This document shows, one piece after another, positions 31,001 through 37,694 of a stretch of DNA of 64,000 bases. The notes under the pieces were generated by a model. That model was given only the letters and a program-made list of their open reading frames with translations, was not told where the DNA came from and did no database searches. Both the position numbers and the translations under genes were made by a program. Every line of letters begins with the position of its first letter. The stretch's first letter is position 1. The DNA comes from Saprospiraceae bacterium (GTDB lineage: Bacteria > Bacteroidota > Bacteroidia > Chitinophagales > Saprospiraceae), in assembly GCA_022842725.1 (NCBI GenBank), contig JALHOZ010000014.1, positions 37,987 to 101,986 on the forward strand. The letters run 5' to 3'.

Positions 31001-32506
31001 TACAGAATTTGTGCCCGGCATCACAAAAATACTTCCCAAAGCTACTTCCGGGTGATAAGCCGGATCTTTAGGCCAATGGTCTTTGCCAAAAAATTCTCCA
31101 CCGCCGGGACCCTGACCATTGCCAACACCTGTACCGGTAAGATTGGCAACCTTTCCGTTATTTTCAAGTTCCCATGTTTTTGATACATTATTATATGCAA
31201 CCATCAACAGGTCCGGTCTTTGATCATCCAGTCTGTTTGTAAAATTGACCGTACAATATCTGTGGCCAATTCTGTCAGAAAGACCCAGTAACATATGGCC
31301 ATCATCTGTAAAATCAATATCTGTCAACCATTGAGATGTAAAAATCTGACCCGGTTCAGAATCTTTCCAATATCCTTTAAGATAAGGAGTGGAAAAAATA
31401 AGGGTAAATGTTTTTTTGGCAGGATCAAACTCATAGACATTTGCAGATGAAGAAGCTTCTGACTTTGATGTCTCTGCAGTACAAGTGACCCCAACATATA
31501 GTTTGTTGTTATACATTTTTAAAGCGAAAGCCCGGTATTCTCCATGAGAACATCCAGGGTCCGGAATTTTGTATGATTGTGTATTGGCTGCCTTAGGGTT
31601 TTCTGTAGGGATAGCAACCAATGTATTATTATATAAGTTGATGGTATATAATAATTTTTGGTCAGGAGAAATTTCAAGAGCTCCCAGACCCATTTTACCA
31701 ACCTGAGCTCCGTAGCCGCAGTCGTTGATGTTTTGTGTGGTCAATGTTCCCACGTCCTGTCCCAAATCGCTCAACTTCACAAAAAGAGATGTTGATGACA
31801 TAGCTCCTTCCGGAACAAGTGTTTTAAAAATGGCGTCATGACCATGGTTGGTCAATCCTCCGTATTGTTTTATAAAGGCACTACTGTAAAGTGCTTTTTG
31901 TTTTTTGTTCCAGGCAACTCCCCAGATCGTGCCGGTTTCACTGTACATAGCCAATTTTTGCGGCTGCGAACCCAGATTAAAACCATATTCCATACCGACT
32001 ATGGTCGGCTCTGCCGGAAGTGCGGATGTAGGCCCCTGTACAAAACAAGTGGTCAGGATTCTGGTATCTTCATTACAATATTGTAGTGAAGAGGAGAGTC
32101 CGACACCTTTTGCACAAGAAGGCACACGAACAAACTGAACACGTGTTCCGTTGTCCTGCCCCATGTAGCCATCATGATAAGAAGCATGTTGAAAAGTAAG
32201 GCGCACTTCGCTGCCGTCAGGAAGATTTGACAGACGGTAATTACCGTTGATATCTGTCATCATGTTGCCTACAACGCTACCAGCCGCATTAAATGCAGAT
32301 ACCCTGACGTTGGCAATGGCTGCCTCGCCGGGGTCTTTGATACCATTAAAGTTAACATCCTGAAATACGAAACCGTCTACGGTTCCTGTCTGTGGAATAC
32401 ACTGTGAATTGCCGACCGTCATTATCAATAACGATAAGGCGCTTGTTAACAAATACGCGAAAGCTGAACGCTTCCTGTTTTGCAACGGGAGTTTTCTGTT
32501 TTTCAT
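22046..32506 (-). CDS. Giant multi-domain secreted protein (SdrD-B, DUF11, HYR, Ig-like repeats, dockerin-like, T9SS type A sorting domain)
   Basis: 3486 residues. A signal peptide ends near residue 35. Then come an SdrD B-like domain (DVNFNGIKDPGEAAI), a propeller-like region (about 140-550), a second SdrD-B (DTNKNGIQDAGEPGLEG, near 560) and DUF11-like modules (ICVTNTGTLPVNGW, about 700-1080). Many HYR-like modules with conserved cysteines follow. Five tandem Ig/PKD-like repeats of 71 residues occupy about 2280-2635, each with CxGxSTTLTAxGG then YLWSxGQT. Near 3135-3200 a dockerin-like pair of DxNxDxxxNSxDL loops (VLDGVSTLDL; DINNDKKLNSLDL) is seen. The last 80 residues form a T9SS type A sorting domain (NIPNPWSQSTNVQF to KTGKMVLID). 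It is exported through the outer membrane and cleaved by the T9SS sortase; likely an adhesin or matrix protein. Confidence 0.93.
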   Translation of the reverse strand: MKNRKLPLQNRKRSAFAYLLTSALSLLIMTVGNSQCIPQTGTVDGFVFQDVNFNGIKDPGEAAIANVRVSAFNAAGSVVGNMMTDINGNYRLSNLPDGSEVRLTFQHASYHDGYMGQDNGTRVQFVRVPSCAKGVGLSSSLQYCNEDTRILTTCFVQGPTSALPAEPTIVGMEYGFNLGSQPQKLAMYSETGTIWGVAWNKKQKALYSSAFIKQYGGLTNHGHDAIFKTLVPEGAMSSTSLFVKLSDLGQDVGTLTTQNINDCGYGAQVGKMGLGALEISPDQKLLYTINLYNNTLVAIPTENPKAANTQSYKIPDPGCSHGEYRAFALKMYNNKLYVGVTCTAETSKSEASSSANVYEFDPAKKTFTLIFSTPYLKGYWKDSEPGQIFTSQWLTDIDFTDDGHMLLGLSDRIGHRYCTVNFTNRLDDQRPDLLMVAYNNVSKTWELENNGKVANLTGTGVGNGQGPGGGEFFGKDHWPKDPAYHPEVALGSIFVMPGTNSVVSTVFDPHLNAYSGGLHRYSTSNGDLLGALELYRLNTTVAFGKATGFGDIVATCIEPSLEIGNRVWNDTNKNGIQDAGEPGLEGIGIVLYNSTCDRLAQMTTDVIGQYHFNEKNVTGGLSSGETYYLGIDPNTYDAQALMYNIDGKYFTLSGVRAGEELLGSKALETLPGCPMAQIEVNTVFSNQNFDFGLYNASDCGMRIEASVKNTEAIRFGSAVTYEICVTNTGTLPVNGWALDYKMPKGNVLDGSLNQGWTPQGSVFTKSFNQVLGRGATFCTEVVVNFNAQENSPGFTHQFSINRVLDLNNNLLELVSACSVAPEDIVTVTTPAVFDLALKHELNENGVFSNGSEVKMNTTVFNQGNVAAKSYTIINYLNEAFIFDPAKNPGWVLSPDARSLTFVSEGYLYSGQNRVHMLTFTLRENAPSGAVINYAEILEAYTDLGIAVDFDSDSDDDVKNDNGGVINSITDNMINDAGAMDEDDHDPVVVLLDVVDVAIIKKAVRRELVPGQESKFSLEIINEGTVSIQKFVLRDYIPQGLSLMDANWASIPDNIAERTIELEKPLRPGESTFTDITLLVSQNLTGPKVLTNVVQVYKIYDTDLNEISDLDYDSNLSLTVVNNENSVLQYLGQDNYSSADVVLLGNIEIANPCICLNNASNPFDGQFSAAIRLESASGETWFIQQVTGLYDEFSPLPPASPIPFITGSGGFLLDETVLGNGISRYSFEGNHIEGEGFFIVLQNNFGLTRSYRLDPGTCRYNTVQINGLTSVCNSITSDYSVELRGNDYIFSWTLDGNPIGADQGSVSIDWSGVADGQHVLRLEIDATAIDQCYSPVTLNISSGVGDAGAISCISTVNVSLDENCVFTVTPSVLIAGTFNAGSPYQVMLKDKNGAVIPNATLTLEHLGQNIMAKLIDGCGGNSCWATIFVEDKIPPRTFCQDIVLACHELDTYVGPFESDNCGGAVENTLLYELVTPYVCNELYIKQIDRRYIAKDKAGNVSLPCDMTIFVARPNLRQVVVPADRTMANNNPLVCDNFPLDKEGRPSPEVTGVPTLFGDDLYPNYDETCNVYTGFSDRDLGKINCVRKIAREWIIFESWCSNVTPIRFTQMIEITDTIPPVIAPIADITVSASVGNCLARVQLPQAVVTDECEGVLRVDIVYPGGFALGQNTAFVELPSGKNTIKYIAYDECGNRDSVSYTITVEDKTSPTTICKGELVVSLNSSGEAYMRPDHVNDGSWDACGISHYEIRRMVAGCGNQNNVFGQLVDFCCADVGNTIIVEMRVTDINNNSNTCMIPVTVQDKFAPQITCPANETRSCDENIDIADLSEFGTAVAVDACGATVRELAPVSSLNQCRTGVIERIFEARDNLGFARCSQFITIENYDPFNENDIVWPLDFETDRGCTALDLHPDNLDTLYSYPVITEDFCDNVGVTFKDQIFNFVPNACFKIVRTWYVIDWCAMENDPNYQPITWQQTIKVQNEVGPVITSSCDSLTQCTPKDNCVDGFITLGATATDVCTPANLLSNVYKIDANNDGTYDIEISNFGGTINASGVYPVGTHRVQYSFEDRCGNVTTCDQIFTIVNCDSPTAICVERVSVGLVPMDTDGDGENDIEMACIQAVSLDAGSSHPCSDSLCFAFSATDTTFTEYCYDCFDLGTYDLTLYVIDKIGGGVSECVIEVEVQDNNDVDVCPDLEECIVWPGAVDTTGCALLIANVGFNKIPAIQSDCDCNDVTVTHVDNPPVSCGDDCITTSRIWTVTFNCFSRPISYNYSQSITVIDDTPNAEITGNNIICRGSSTTLTAKGGGTYLWSTGQTTASITVSPQNNTNYRVTVTSALGCRATAQISVTVQPLPNVQIQGNRTICLNQSTTLTAIGGTSYVWSNGQTTASVTVSPATTTNYIVTATDINGCRATATATVTVNALPAVQIQGTSPICVGRSTTLTASGGTAYLWSNGQTTAAITVSPVASQTYTVTVTNQNTCFNTGSFNVLVNPLPVVNITGDNIICRGETTSLTATGGTSYAWATGQTTATIQVSPTQTTMYRVTVTNVNGCSATGTRIVEVNPLPNVTITGNLDICLGESTTLTATGGPGYLWSTGQTSASITVSPAQTTMYRVTVTNANLCSAIQSATVHVSAGNATCETRDTTVYLDAMGMVAITPALISIGDTTGCDGDIEVEVTPPNLFCNQIGVNTVTLRVINVTTQDTLECFAEVTVLDTLVPSLVCPADLTIGCLDYDPDAPLSVFGQATFSDNCMVGLEIEETPIANLNVCNVGIITRTFVVTDNSGNSTQCVQSITIEPTNGITEDDITWPQDTVTIFDCTEATPMNTGIPEVNDEGSDCSIISIDYEDINLPVDGSGCADTIIRTWTVVDSCHLVPGTNDGIFTFTQIIFVNDTTAPVFFNLPPAVVDVTVSVAECAIFVDFSGIIATDCDTNLVLTNNGFWADDENSIDPSGTYDVGIYPITITAQDHCGNIAEYSFLLKVHAFRSLCTKQFLEMPDTLTKPMFARRFFAFTNICPQTGHFLETYSYDLQDTVMILDCSDLSMVGIDLTVYIWDTRSGDTLLWDSCRTQYFLTDTNDFCNGGRGIIYGSVESLLNDPLSGVDVTLNGRNTLQTDVQGIYREENAVIGDAYDVKPRKVTGVLDGVSTLDLVLIQRHIMNMTVFDNPYMFLAADINNDKKLNSLDLVELRKVILGVKSEFPNNDSWRFLPDGFSFIDPTNPLGSFVPDSYFLESLSGTMNVSFKGLKVGDVNQSYQIKQQSVEQRSNDNLHLRLLGNKVTSKGNIEIPAENVEDVQLTGFQFALKTEGLNNIRIESDVIRFTDENYHVSNGYIFISWSQQEPVYVKAGEVLFVVKANTAQTGSVAQLISLDKDVMFAESYNHELKVAGIQIGYGQEHVQKAEFLELGNIPNPWSQSTNVQFYVPQPGNVDLVVRDIAGKIIVTKKAYFDKGVQQFELLKTEVLNSGVLLYELKFNDTVKTGKMVLID
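24600..25665 (-). repeat. Five tandem 213-bp repeats (71-aa Ig/PKD-like modules)
   Basis: Inside the giant gene, the pattern C-x-G-x-STTLTAxGG followed by Y-x-W-x-x-GQT-x-A and V-x-V-T-x-x-x-x-C recurs five times at a period of about 213 bases. DNA similarity between units is visible by eye, which suggests recent duplication. Each unit is probably one beta-sandwich spacer. Confidence 0.85.
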
Positions 32507-32649
32507 TTGAGACCTTGATTAATAATACTTAAGAAAATATAAAACCCTGTTACCGAATCGGGCTTTAAAATCCATTTTGTATTACTGTTTTGGGACGTTT
32601 GTTATACCTTTTACCAACCGAACAGTATCGGATACACCAAACGATGGGG

Positions 32650-32657
32650 CAAATATA
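32650..32657 (-). promoter_or_regulatory. -7 box toward the giant secreted-protein gene
   Basis: Minus strand reads TATATTTG, a full TAnnTTTG match, about 140 bases before the ATG at 32506. No TTG is visible at the -33 position. Confidence 0.4.
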
Positions 32658-32940
32658 TAATTTATTTATAATATGTTGTATCTGTTATATTATTTTTTTT
32701 TCATTTTTTTTTCTAATTGATTATCTAGTAGTTATGACTCATATATTTTTTTACATTATACATATATATTTAGTAATGCTGAAAATATTATGAATCCTTG
32801 TATCAGAAAGGAACCAAAAGAAGAACCACCATAAAAACGAACAAACAATCTTACCTCCTTTTTTGACTATTAAAATATACGATATTTTTTCTTTTTTGAT
32901 ATTTCGTTACAGACAGAAAGCTGACTCCATATATTTTTTT

Positions 32941-32948
32941 TACTTTTG
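32941..32948 (+). promoter_or_regulatory. -7 box for fahA
   Basis: TACTTTTG matches TAnnTTTG and lies 48 bases before the ATG at 32996. The -33 TTG is not evident. Confidence 0.5.
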
Positions 32949-32995
32949 TACATTCAAATACAAATCTGGTATCAGATCAAAATTTTTATAAACCC

Positions 32996-34207
32996 ATGCA
33001 AAATTTATATAATCATAGTGATTTCAGCATTCACAATATTCCTTTTGGTATTGTTGTCATCAATGGCCAAACTTATGTTTCAACAAGGTTGGGAGATGAA
33101 GTTTTTACGCTGGAGGATTTACAGGGTAAAGGACTTTTTGACCATCTGACTCTTCCAAACGGAATATTCAGATCAAACTTCCTCAATGATTTTATCAGTC
33201 TGGGTAAAAAAATAACTTCAGAGGTTCGTTTATCGATACAACGATATTTCAAACAAAACAATCCGGATTCAGTTTCCCATTATCCTGCAGGTGAGGTTAC
33301 CATGTCACTCCCCGTGCGTATAGGCGATTATACGGACTTTTATTCCAGCCGCGAACATGCGACCAATGTAGGCATCATGTTCAGAGATCCTGCCAATGCC
33401 CTTCTCCCTAACTGGCTTCATCTTCCTGTGGGTTATCACGGAAGATCGTCTTCTATAGTTGTTTCGGGCACTGATATCAAAAGACCCAAAGGACAAACCC
33501 TGCCAGTTGATGCAGACAAACCTGTTTTCGGTCCAAGCAAACAAATAGATTTTGAATTGGAAATGGCTTTTATCGTCGGAAAAGAAAATGCCCTCGGCGA
33601 AACCATTCCGGTAGATAAAGCTGAAGATTATATATTCGGGTTGACATTGTTTAACGACTGGTCTGCCAGAGATATTCAAAAATGGGAATACGTTCCCCTC
33701 GGTCCCTTCCTTGCCAAAAACTTTGCTTCAACGATGTCACCCTGGGTTGTGACACTGGAAGCTCTTGAACCCTTCAGGGTGGAAAGTCCCAAACAAGAAC
33801 CCGAGGTATTGCCGTATTTACAATGTAACGGAAAATATAATTACGATATCCAACTGGATGTAATCATCTCCACAGCAGAAAATAAAGACACATTGGTATC
33901 ACATTCTAATTTTAAATATATGTATTGGAGTATGATACAACAACTTGCTCATCATACAGTCAATGGATGTAATATGCGGATCGGAGACGTACTTGCTTCC
34001 GGAACCATCAGCGGACCCACACCGGATTCATATGGTTCTATGTTGGAAATAGCCTGGAAAGGAACAAAACCGGTGACTATGAGTGATGGTACGACGAGAT
34101 CCTTTATAGCCGACGGTGATACTGTAACGTTAAAAGGATATGCAGAAAAAGGAGATATCCGCGTAGGCTTTGGCGAGTGTACGGCAACCTTACTACCTTC
34201 AGAATAA
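32996..34207 (+). CDS. fahA: Fumarylacetoacetase
   Basis: 403 residues, near the usual 420 of the family. It hydrolyses 4-fumarylacetoacetate to fumarate and acetoacetate, the last step of tyrosine and phenylalanine breakdown, in the cytosol. Visible motifs: IGDYTDFYSSREHATNVG (metal Asp and catalytic His), LPVGYHGRSSSIVVSGT, the metal-binding FELEMAFIVG, and the FNDWSARDIQKWEYVPLGPF signature. A GPTPDSYGSMLE loop closes the active site. No other tyrosine-catabolic gene is in the window, which is common in Bacteroidota. ddl starts 11 bp downstream, so the two may share a transcript. Confidence 0.96.
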   Translation: MQNLYNHSDFSIHNIPFGIVVINGQTYVSTRLGDEVFTLEDLQGKGLFDHLTLPNGIFRSNFLNDFISLGKKITSEVRLSIQRYFKQNNPDSVSHYPAGEVTMSLPVRIGDYTDFYSSREHATNVGIMFRDPANALLPNWLHLPVGYHGRSSSIVVSGTDIKRPKGQTLPVDADKPVFGPSKQIDFELEMAFIVGKENALGETIPVDKAEDYIFGLTLFNDWSARDIQKWEYVPLGPFLAKNFASTMSPWVVTLEALEPFRVESPKQEPEVLPYLQCNGKYNYDIQLDVIISTAENKDTLVSHSNFKYMYWSMIQQLAHHTVNGCNMRIGDVLASGTISGPTPDSYGSMLEIAWKGTKPVTMSDGTTRSFIADGDTVTLKGYAEKGDIRVGFGECTATLLPSE

Positions 34208-34218
34208 AAAAGATCAAA

Positions 34219-35316
34219 ATGTTGAACCACAAACATACCATTGCCATCTTAGCGGGCGGACCTTCGACAGAACATAAAATTTCTTTGTTATCTGCCAACA
34301 GTATTATGAAGGCCATTGACAAAACCAAATACCACGTCCATGTCATTGGCATTGATCATGAAACAAGATATTGGTTGTACGCATCCGGGGATTTTCTTGA
34401 TTTTCCGGAGGATACAAAACGAATCGCACTCAAAAACAACGCGGAAGAGGTTTTTATCAGAAATGTTGATGGCAAGGTCGTCTGTTTGGATACTGCCGGA
34501 ACCGCGCGATTAACAATCGACCTTTTTTTTCCGGTGCTTCACGGAACTTACGGTGAAGACGGGGTGATTCAGGGTGTATTTACGTCTGTCGGTGCAGCCT
34601 ATACAGGTGTTGGGCTCATGGCTTCAGCAGTGGGAATGGACAAAGACATGGCCAAAAGATTATGGCGTGATGCCGGTATTCCTGTGGCGGATTTTATATG
34701 TATTAAAAAACACGAAAAGTCATCTGTAACTTTTGAAGCAGCAAAACAAAAACTGGGGCTGCCTATGTTTGTCAAACCGGCTAATGCCGGTTCATCTGTA
34801 GGTGTCAGCAAAGTCTCTAAAGAAGAAGAATTTTATACCGCCTTAGAAGAAGCGTTCCGTTTTGACACCAAACTACTCATCGAAGAAGCCGTCATCGGAA
34901 AAGAAGTGGAATGTGCTGTCCTCGGCAATGAATATCCCGAAGCGTCAGTCATGGGCGAAATCATTCCAAAGGCATCTTTTTATTCTTATGAAGCCAAATA
35001 TCTGGACGACGATGGAGCTGCCATGGCGATTCCGGCCAATATTGACAACGACACCAGTGAAAACTTGCGCAGTCTTGCCGTAAAAGCTTTTACAACCATC
35101 GGCTGTGAAGGTCTCTCCCGAGTAGACTTTTTTCTGACGACGGAAGGCAAAATCGTCCTTAACGAAATCAATACCCTACCCGGCTTTACTTCCATCAGCA
35201 TGTATCCCAAATTGTGGGAAGCCACGGGATTGCCTTATACCATTCTGATAGATCGCATCATCGAACTCGGCCTTGCAAGACATAAAAGAGATGCGGAGTT
35301 GGTAAAAAGTATCTGA
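34219..35316 (+). CDS. ddl: D-alanine--D-alanine ligase
   Basis: 365 residues from the ATG at 34219 (MLNHKHTIAILAGGPSTEHK), the start that matches the family N-terminus; the frame extends upstream to 34177 but overlaps fahA. Ddl is an ATP-grasp enzyme that joins two D-Ala for peptidoglycan precursors in the cytoplasm. Seen: the N-terminal AGGPSTEHKISL loop, LHGTYGEDGVIQG, KPANAGSSVGVSKV (ATP binding), and the C-terminal NEINTLPGFTSISMYP with Mg2+ ligands. Full length with no missing key residues. Confidence 0.95.
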   Translation: MLNHKHTIAILAGGPSTEHKISLLSANSIMKAIDKTKYHVHVIGIDHETRYWLYASGDFLDFPEDTKRIALKNNAEEVFIRNVDGKVVCLDTAGTARLTIDLFFPVLHGTYGEDGVIQGVFTSVGAAYTGVGLMASAVGMDKDMAKRLWRDAGIPVADFICIKKHEKSSVTFEAAKQKLGLPMFVKPANAGSSVGVSKVSKEEEFYTALEEAFRFDTKLLIEEAVIGKEVECAVLGNEYPEASVMGEIIPKASFYSYEAKYLDDDGAAMAIPANIDNDTSENLRSLAVKAFTTIGCEGLSRVDFFLTTEGKIVLNEINTLPGFTSISMYPKLWEATGLPYTILIDRIIELGLARHKRDAELVKSI

Positions 35317-35462
35317 TGATGATTATGTCGGCTTACATTTATATTTTATTGTAGTTGTATCAAAAAGATTGATTACCTGATTATTTTAGTTAACATCATG
35401 ATTAAAGTTTATCCATTCAATAAAATAAACCTAAATATTCTAAAATAATAACTTATTAATAT

Positions 35463-35493
35463 TTGGAATATACAGAAATTTGTCCTATATTTG
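35463..35493 (+). promoter_or_regulatory. Full Bacteroidota promoter (TTG-N20-TATATTTG) of the toxin-antitoxin pair
   Basis: TTG at 35463-35465 and TATATTTG at 35486-35493 are 20 bases apart, the ideal spacing. The start site would fall near 35500, right at the ATG at 35501, so the message would be almost leaderless. This rules out translation from the upstream TTG at 35480. Confidence 0.75.
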
Positions 35494-35500
35494 CAGACAA

Positions 35501-36010
35501 ATGTCCAAAGCCATGTATGCAGCTTCCATTCAGACTAAGTTAAATAAAGAGGTAAAAAAAATATTGAAAAAAAATAATTTGGCAAACTATCTTCCAACAG
35601 ATGAAGACGGTCTTTCTTTCCATGATTTTTTGAATAATAAAATACTTCTGGTACTTTTGATCAGACAAGGCATTCCTTATTCTTTTTTCAGTCTGATCCG
35701 TGAAATCACTCCTTTTTCAGAAAAAGAGTGGGCGGACATTTTTAATATTTCCACAAAATCACTACAACGGTACAGCAACGAACCTGATCATATTTTTAAA
35801 TCTGTGTATTCAGAAAAAATTCTGGAAATAGCAGAGGTTGTACACATAGGTCTGGACATATTCGGAAATTCGGAAAAGCTGTACCTCTGGCTTGAAACGC
35901 CAAATTATGCATTAGGCAATATGAAACCGGTAGAATTGCTTAAAGATTCATACGGAAAAGAATTGGTGCTTGCAGAACTGGTCAGAATAGAACACGGAAT
36001 TTTATCTTAA
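35501..36010 (+). CDS. Antitoxin of the Xre/MbcA/ParS (DUF2384) family
   Basis: 169 residues from ATG 35501; the second ATG at 35513 is also possible given the promoter position. The protein has an N-terminal helical Xre-like domain (SEKEWADIFNISTKSLQRY, an HTH) and a C-terminal DUF2384 toxin-binding domain (EIAEVVHIGLDIFGNSEKLYLWLETPNYALGNMKPVELL). The W-L-x-x-P-N-x-x-L-G-x-x-P signature of the domain is complete. It neutralises the RES toxin and probably represses the operon. The toxin gene starts one base after its stop. Confidence 0.93.
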   Translation: MSKAMYAASIQTKLNKEVKKILKKNNLANYLPTDEDGLSFHDFLNNKILLVLLIRQGIPYSFFSLIREITPFSEKEWADIFNISTKSLQRYSNEPDHIFKSVYSEKILEIAEVVHIGLDIFGNSEKLYLWLETPNYALGNMKPVELLKDSYGKELVLAELVRIEHGILS

Positions 36011-36011
36011 C

Positions 36012-36473
36012 ATGGAGGTTTTCCGACTTTCACGGGAAAAATTCGCTGCGACCCTATCCGGTATAGGTGCCGCTTTGAAAGGGGGAAGATGGAATTCGCC
36101 CGGCATAGAAATGATTTACACCGCCCAAAACAGATCTTTGGCCATGGCAGAAGTAGCCGTTCATTTTACATTTGCTACCCTGCCGGATGACTACAAAATG
36201 ATTACCATTCTGATTCCCGACGACCTGTTGGTTCTTGAGATTTTTGAAAGTTCACTACCCACCGATTGGAGGAACTTTCCTCACCCGGTTTCAACACAGA
36301 TCATCGGAAACTCCTTTATTGAAAATAGAAAAGCACCCATATTAAAAGTTCCTTCGGCCATTACCAAAGGTGATTTCAATTTTTTAATCAACCCTTACCA
36401 TGAAGATTTTGAAAAAATACAGATCCAACATATAGAATCTTTCCCTTTTGACCAAAGAATGGCAAAAAGATGA
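36012..36473 (+). CDS. RES-domain toxin (NAD+-degrading family)
   Basis: 153 residues forming a single RES domain. Seen: an N-terminal VFRLSREKFAATLSG, the active-site stretch ALKGGRWNSPGIEMIYTAQNRSLAMAE with conserved Arg, Tyr and Glu, and the later NSFIENRKAPILKVPSA with the conserved Ser. It ends with INPYHEDF. RES toxins such as Res/ParT degrade NAD+ or ADP-ribosylate targets and are held in check by the partner antitoxin. It is intact and one base apart from the antitoxin, so the module is probably functional. Confidence 0.93.
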   Translation: MEVFRLSREKFAATLSGIGAALKGGRWNSPGIEMIYTAQNRSLAMAEVAVHFTFATLPDDYKMITILIPDDLLVLEIFESSLPTDWRNFPHPVSTQIIGNSFIENRKAPILKVPSAITKGDFNFLINPYHEDFEKIQIQHIESFPFDQRMAKR

Positions 36474-36559
36474 ACAATTCCCTGATTTGAGAGTTCCGTT
36501 TTCTTCAGTTTCTTTTCATTTTTTTCTTTCTATTTCACAAAAGTTATATCTTTACCATC

Positions 36560-37690
36560 ATGAACAGACATATATTATTTTTATTCCTTTTTCTGACATC
36601 AACTTTGGTCGTCAACGGACAACAAACTCTCACAGGTACACTTGAACACGATAATCTTACCCGAAATTACCGTTTGCGATTGCCCAAAGATTTTCAGAAA
36701 AGTGAAACGCTCCCTCTGGTCTTTAACTTCCACGGGTTTACTTCCAATGCAACGCAACAGGAATTGTATTCAGGTATGAATTCCGTAGCTGATCGCGAAA
36801 GATTTGCCGTTTGTTATCCCAACGGTGTCGGCGCAGCATGGAATGTCGGATGGTCGTTCGGCAGTCAGGCAGATGATGTCGGATTTGTAGAAGCCATGAT
36901 TGAAAAATTTGTTGACGAATATGGTTTTGACCGAAATAAAATATACGCTTGTGGCATGTCCAACGGCGGTTTTTTCAGTTACCACCTGGCCTGCAAGCTG
37001 ACAAATAAAATCGCTGCTATCGCTTCTGTGACGGGAAGCATGGTGCCCGGCTCTCTTGAAAATTGCCAACCTTCATCCACCATTCCCGTTTTGGAAATCC
37101 ACGGGACGGCTGATGATGTGGTCGCATACAACGGAACAGTCAATGTCAGCCTTCCGGTAGATTCTGTGATGGCTTTCTGGGCTTCTCACAACCGATGTAC
37201 CGGGACTGTTGTAACAGAAAACCTTCCAAACATCAATACCACAGATCAGAGCACAGTTGAAAAATATACCTTTACAGATTGCGAAAACGAACACACCGTT
37301 CTGCTTTATAAAGTAATCGGTGGGGCACATACCTGGCCTGGCGCTGTTTTAAATATCGGCGTTACCAACCGGGATATCATATCAAATGAAGAAATCTGGA
37401 ATTTTTTCAAAAAATACAGCCTTCCTGCCATCAATAATACAGACGACATTTCGACTGATATCCGTTTATTTCCAAACCCGGTTTTTGATCAACTCACCAT
37501 CGAAACAACAGAACCCGTATCAAAAATCGAAATATTTTCAAACGACGGTAAAAAAATAATGGAATCCAATACAAACGTTTCAGAGTCGGCATCACTACAC
37601 ATTCCGGTGGACCATCTGATTCATGGCATGTATACGGTCGGCATTTTTCAAAACGGTCGTTATTCCTACCATCGGTTTATAAAAATGTAA
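36560..37690 (+). CDS. Secreted PHB-depolymerase/feruloyl-esterase-family hydrolase with T9SS type A sorting domain
   Basis: 376 residues. A signal peptide ends at VVNGQQ, then comes an alpha/beta-hydrolase of the PHB depolymerase/LpqC type. Nucleophile Ser lies in ACGMSNGGF (near residue 134), Asp in HGTADDVV (near 184) and His in GGAHTWPG (near 255). The stretch LVFNFHGFTSNA gives the oxyanion region. Residues about 296-376 are a T9SS type A sorting domain (FPNPVFDQLTI, VDHLIHGMYTVGIF, RFIKM). The enzyme is thus surface-bound or released and probably cleaves esters in polymers; the exact substrate is open. The desaturase gene starts 4 bp after it. Confidence 0.9.
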   Translation: MNRHILFLFLFLTSTLVVNGQQTLTGTLEHDNLTRNYRLRLPKDFQKSETLPLVFNFHGFTSNATQQELYSGMNSVADRERFAVCYPNGVGAAWNVGWSFGSQADDVGFVEAMIEKFVDEYGFDRNKIYACGMSNGGFFSYHLACKLTNKIAAIASVTGSMVPGSLENCQPSSTIPVLEIHGTADDVVAYNGTVNVSLPVDSVMAFWASHNRCTGTVVTENLPNINTTDQSTVEKYTFTDCENEHTVLLYKVIGGAHTWPGAVLNIGVTNRDIISNEEIWNFFKKYSLPAINNTDDISTDIRLFPNPVFDQLTIETTEPVSKIEIFSNDGKKIMESNTNVSESASLHIPVDHLIHGMYTVGIFQNGRYSYHRFIKM

Positions 37691-37694
37691 GGTT

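Larger units (their letters stand above)
32507..32995. other. Divergent AT-rich intergenic region
   Basis: This 489-bp stretch separates the divergent giant secreted-protein gene and fahA. It is very T-rich, with runs of T. It holds one TAnnTTTG box toward each gene (listed separately). A hydrophobic 67-codon frame at 32590-32793 is most likely chance in AT-rich DNA. Confidence 0.6.

Noticed and set aside
32590..32793. Hydrophobic 67-codon frame between the giant gene and fahA
   Set aside because: The DNA is extremely AT-rich and the residues are almost all I, L, F and Y; chance is the simpler explanation.
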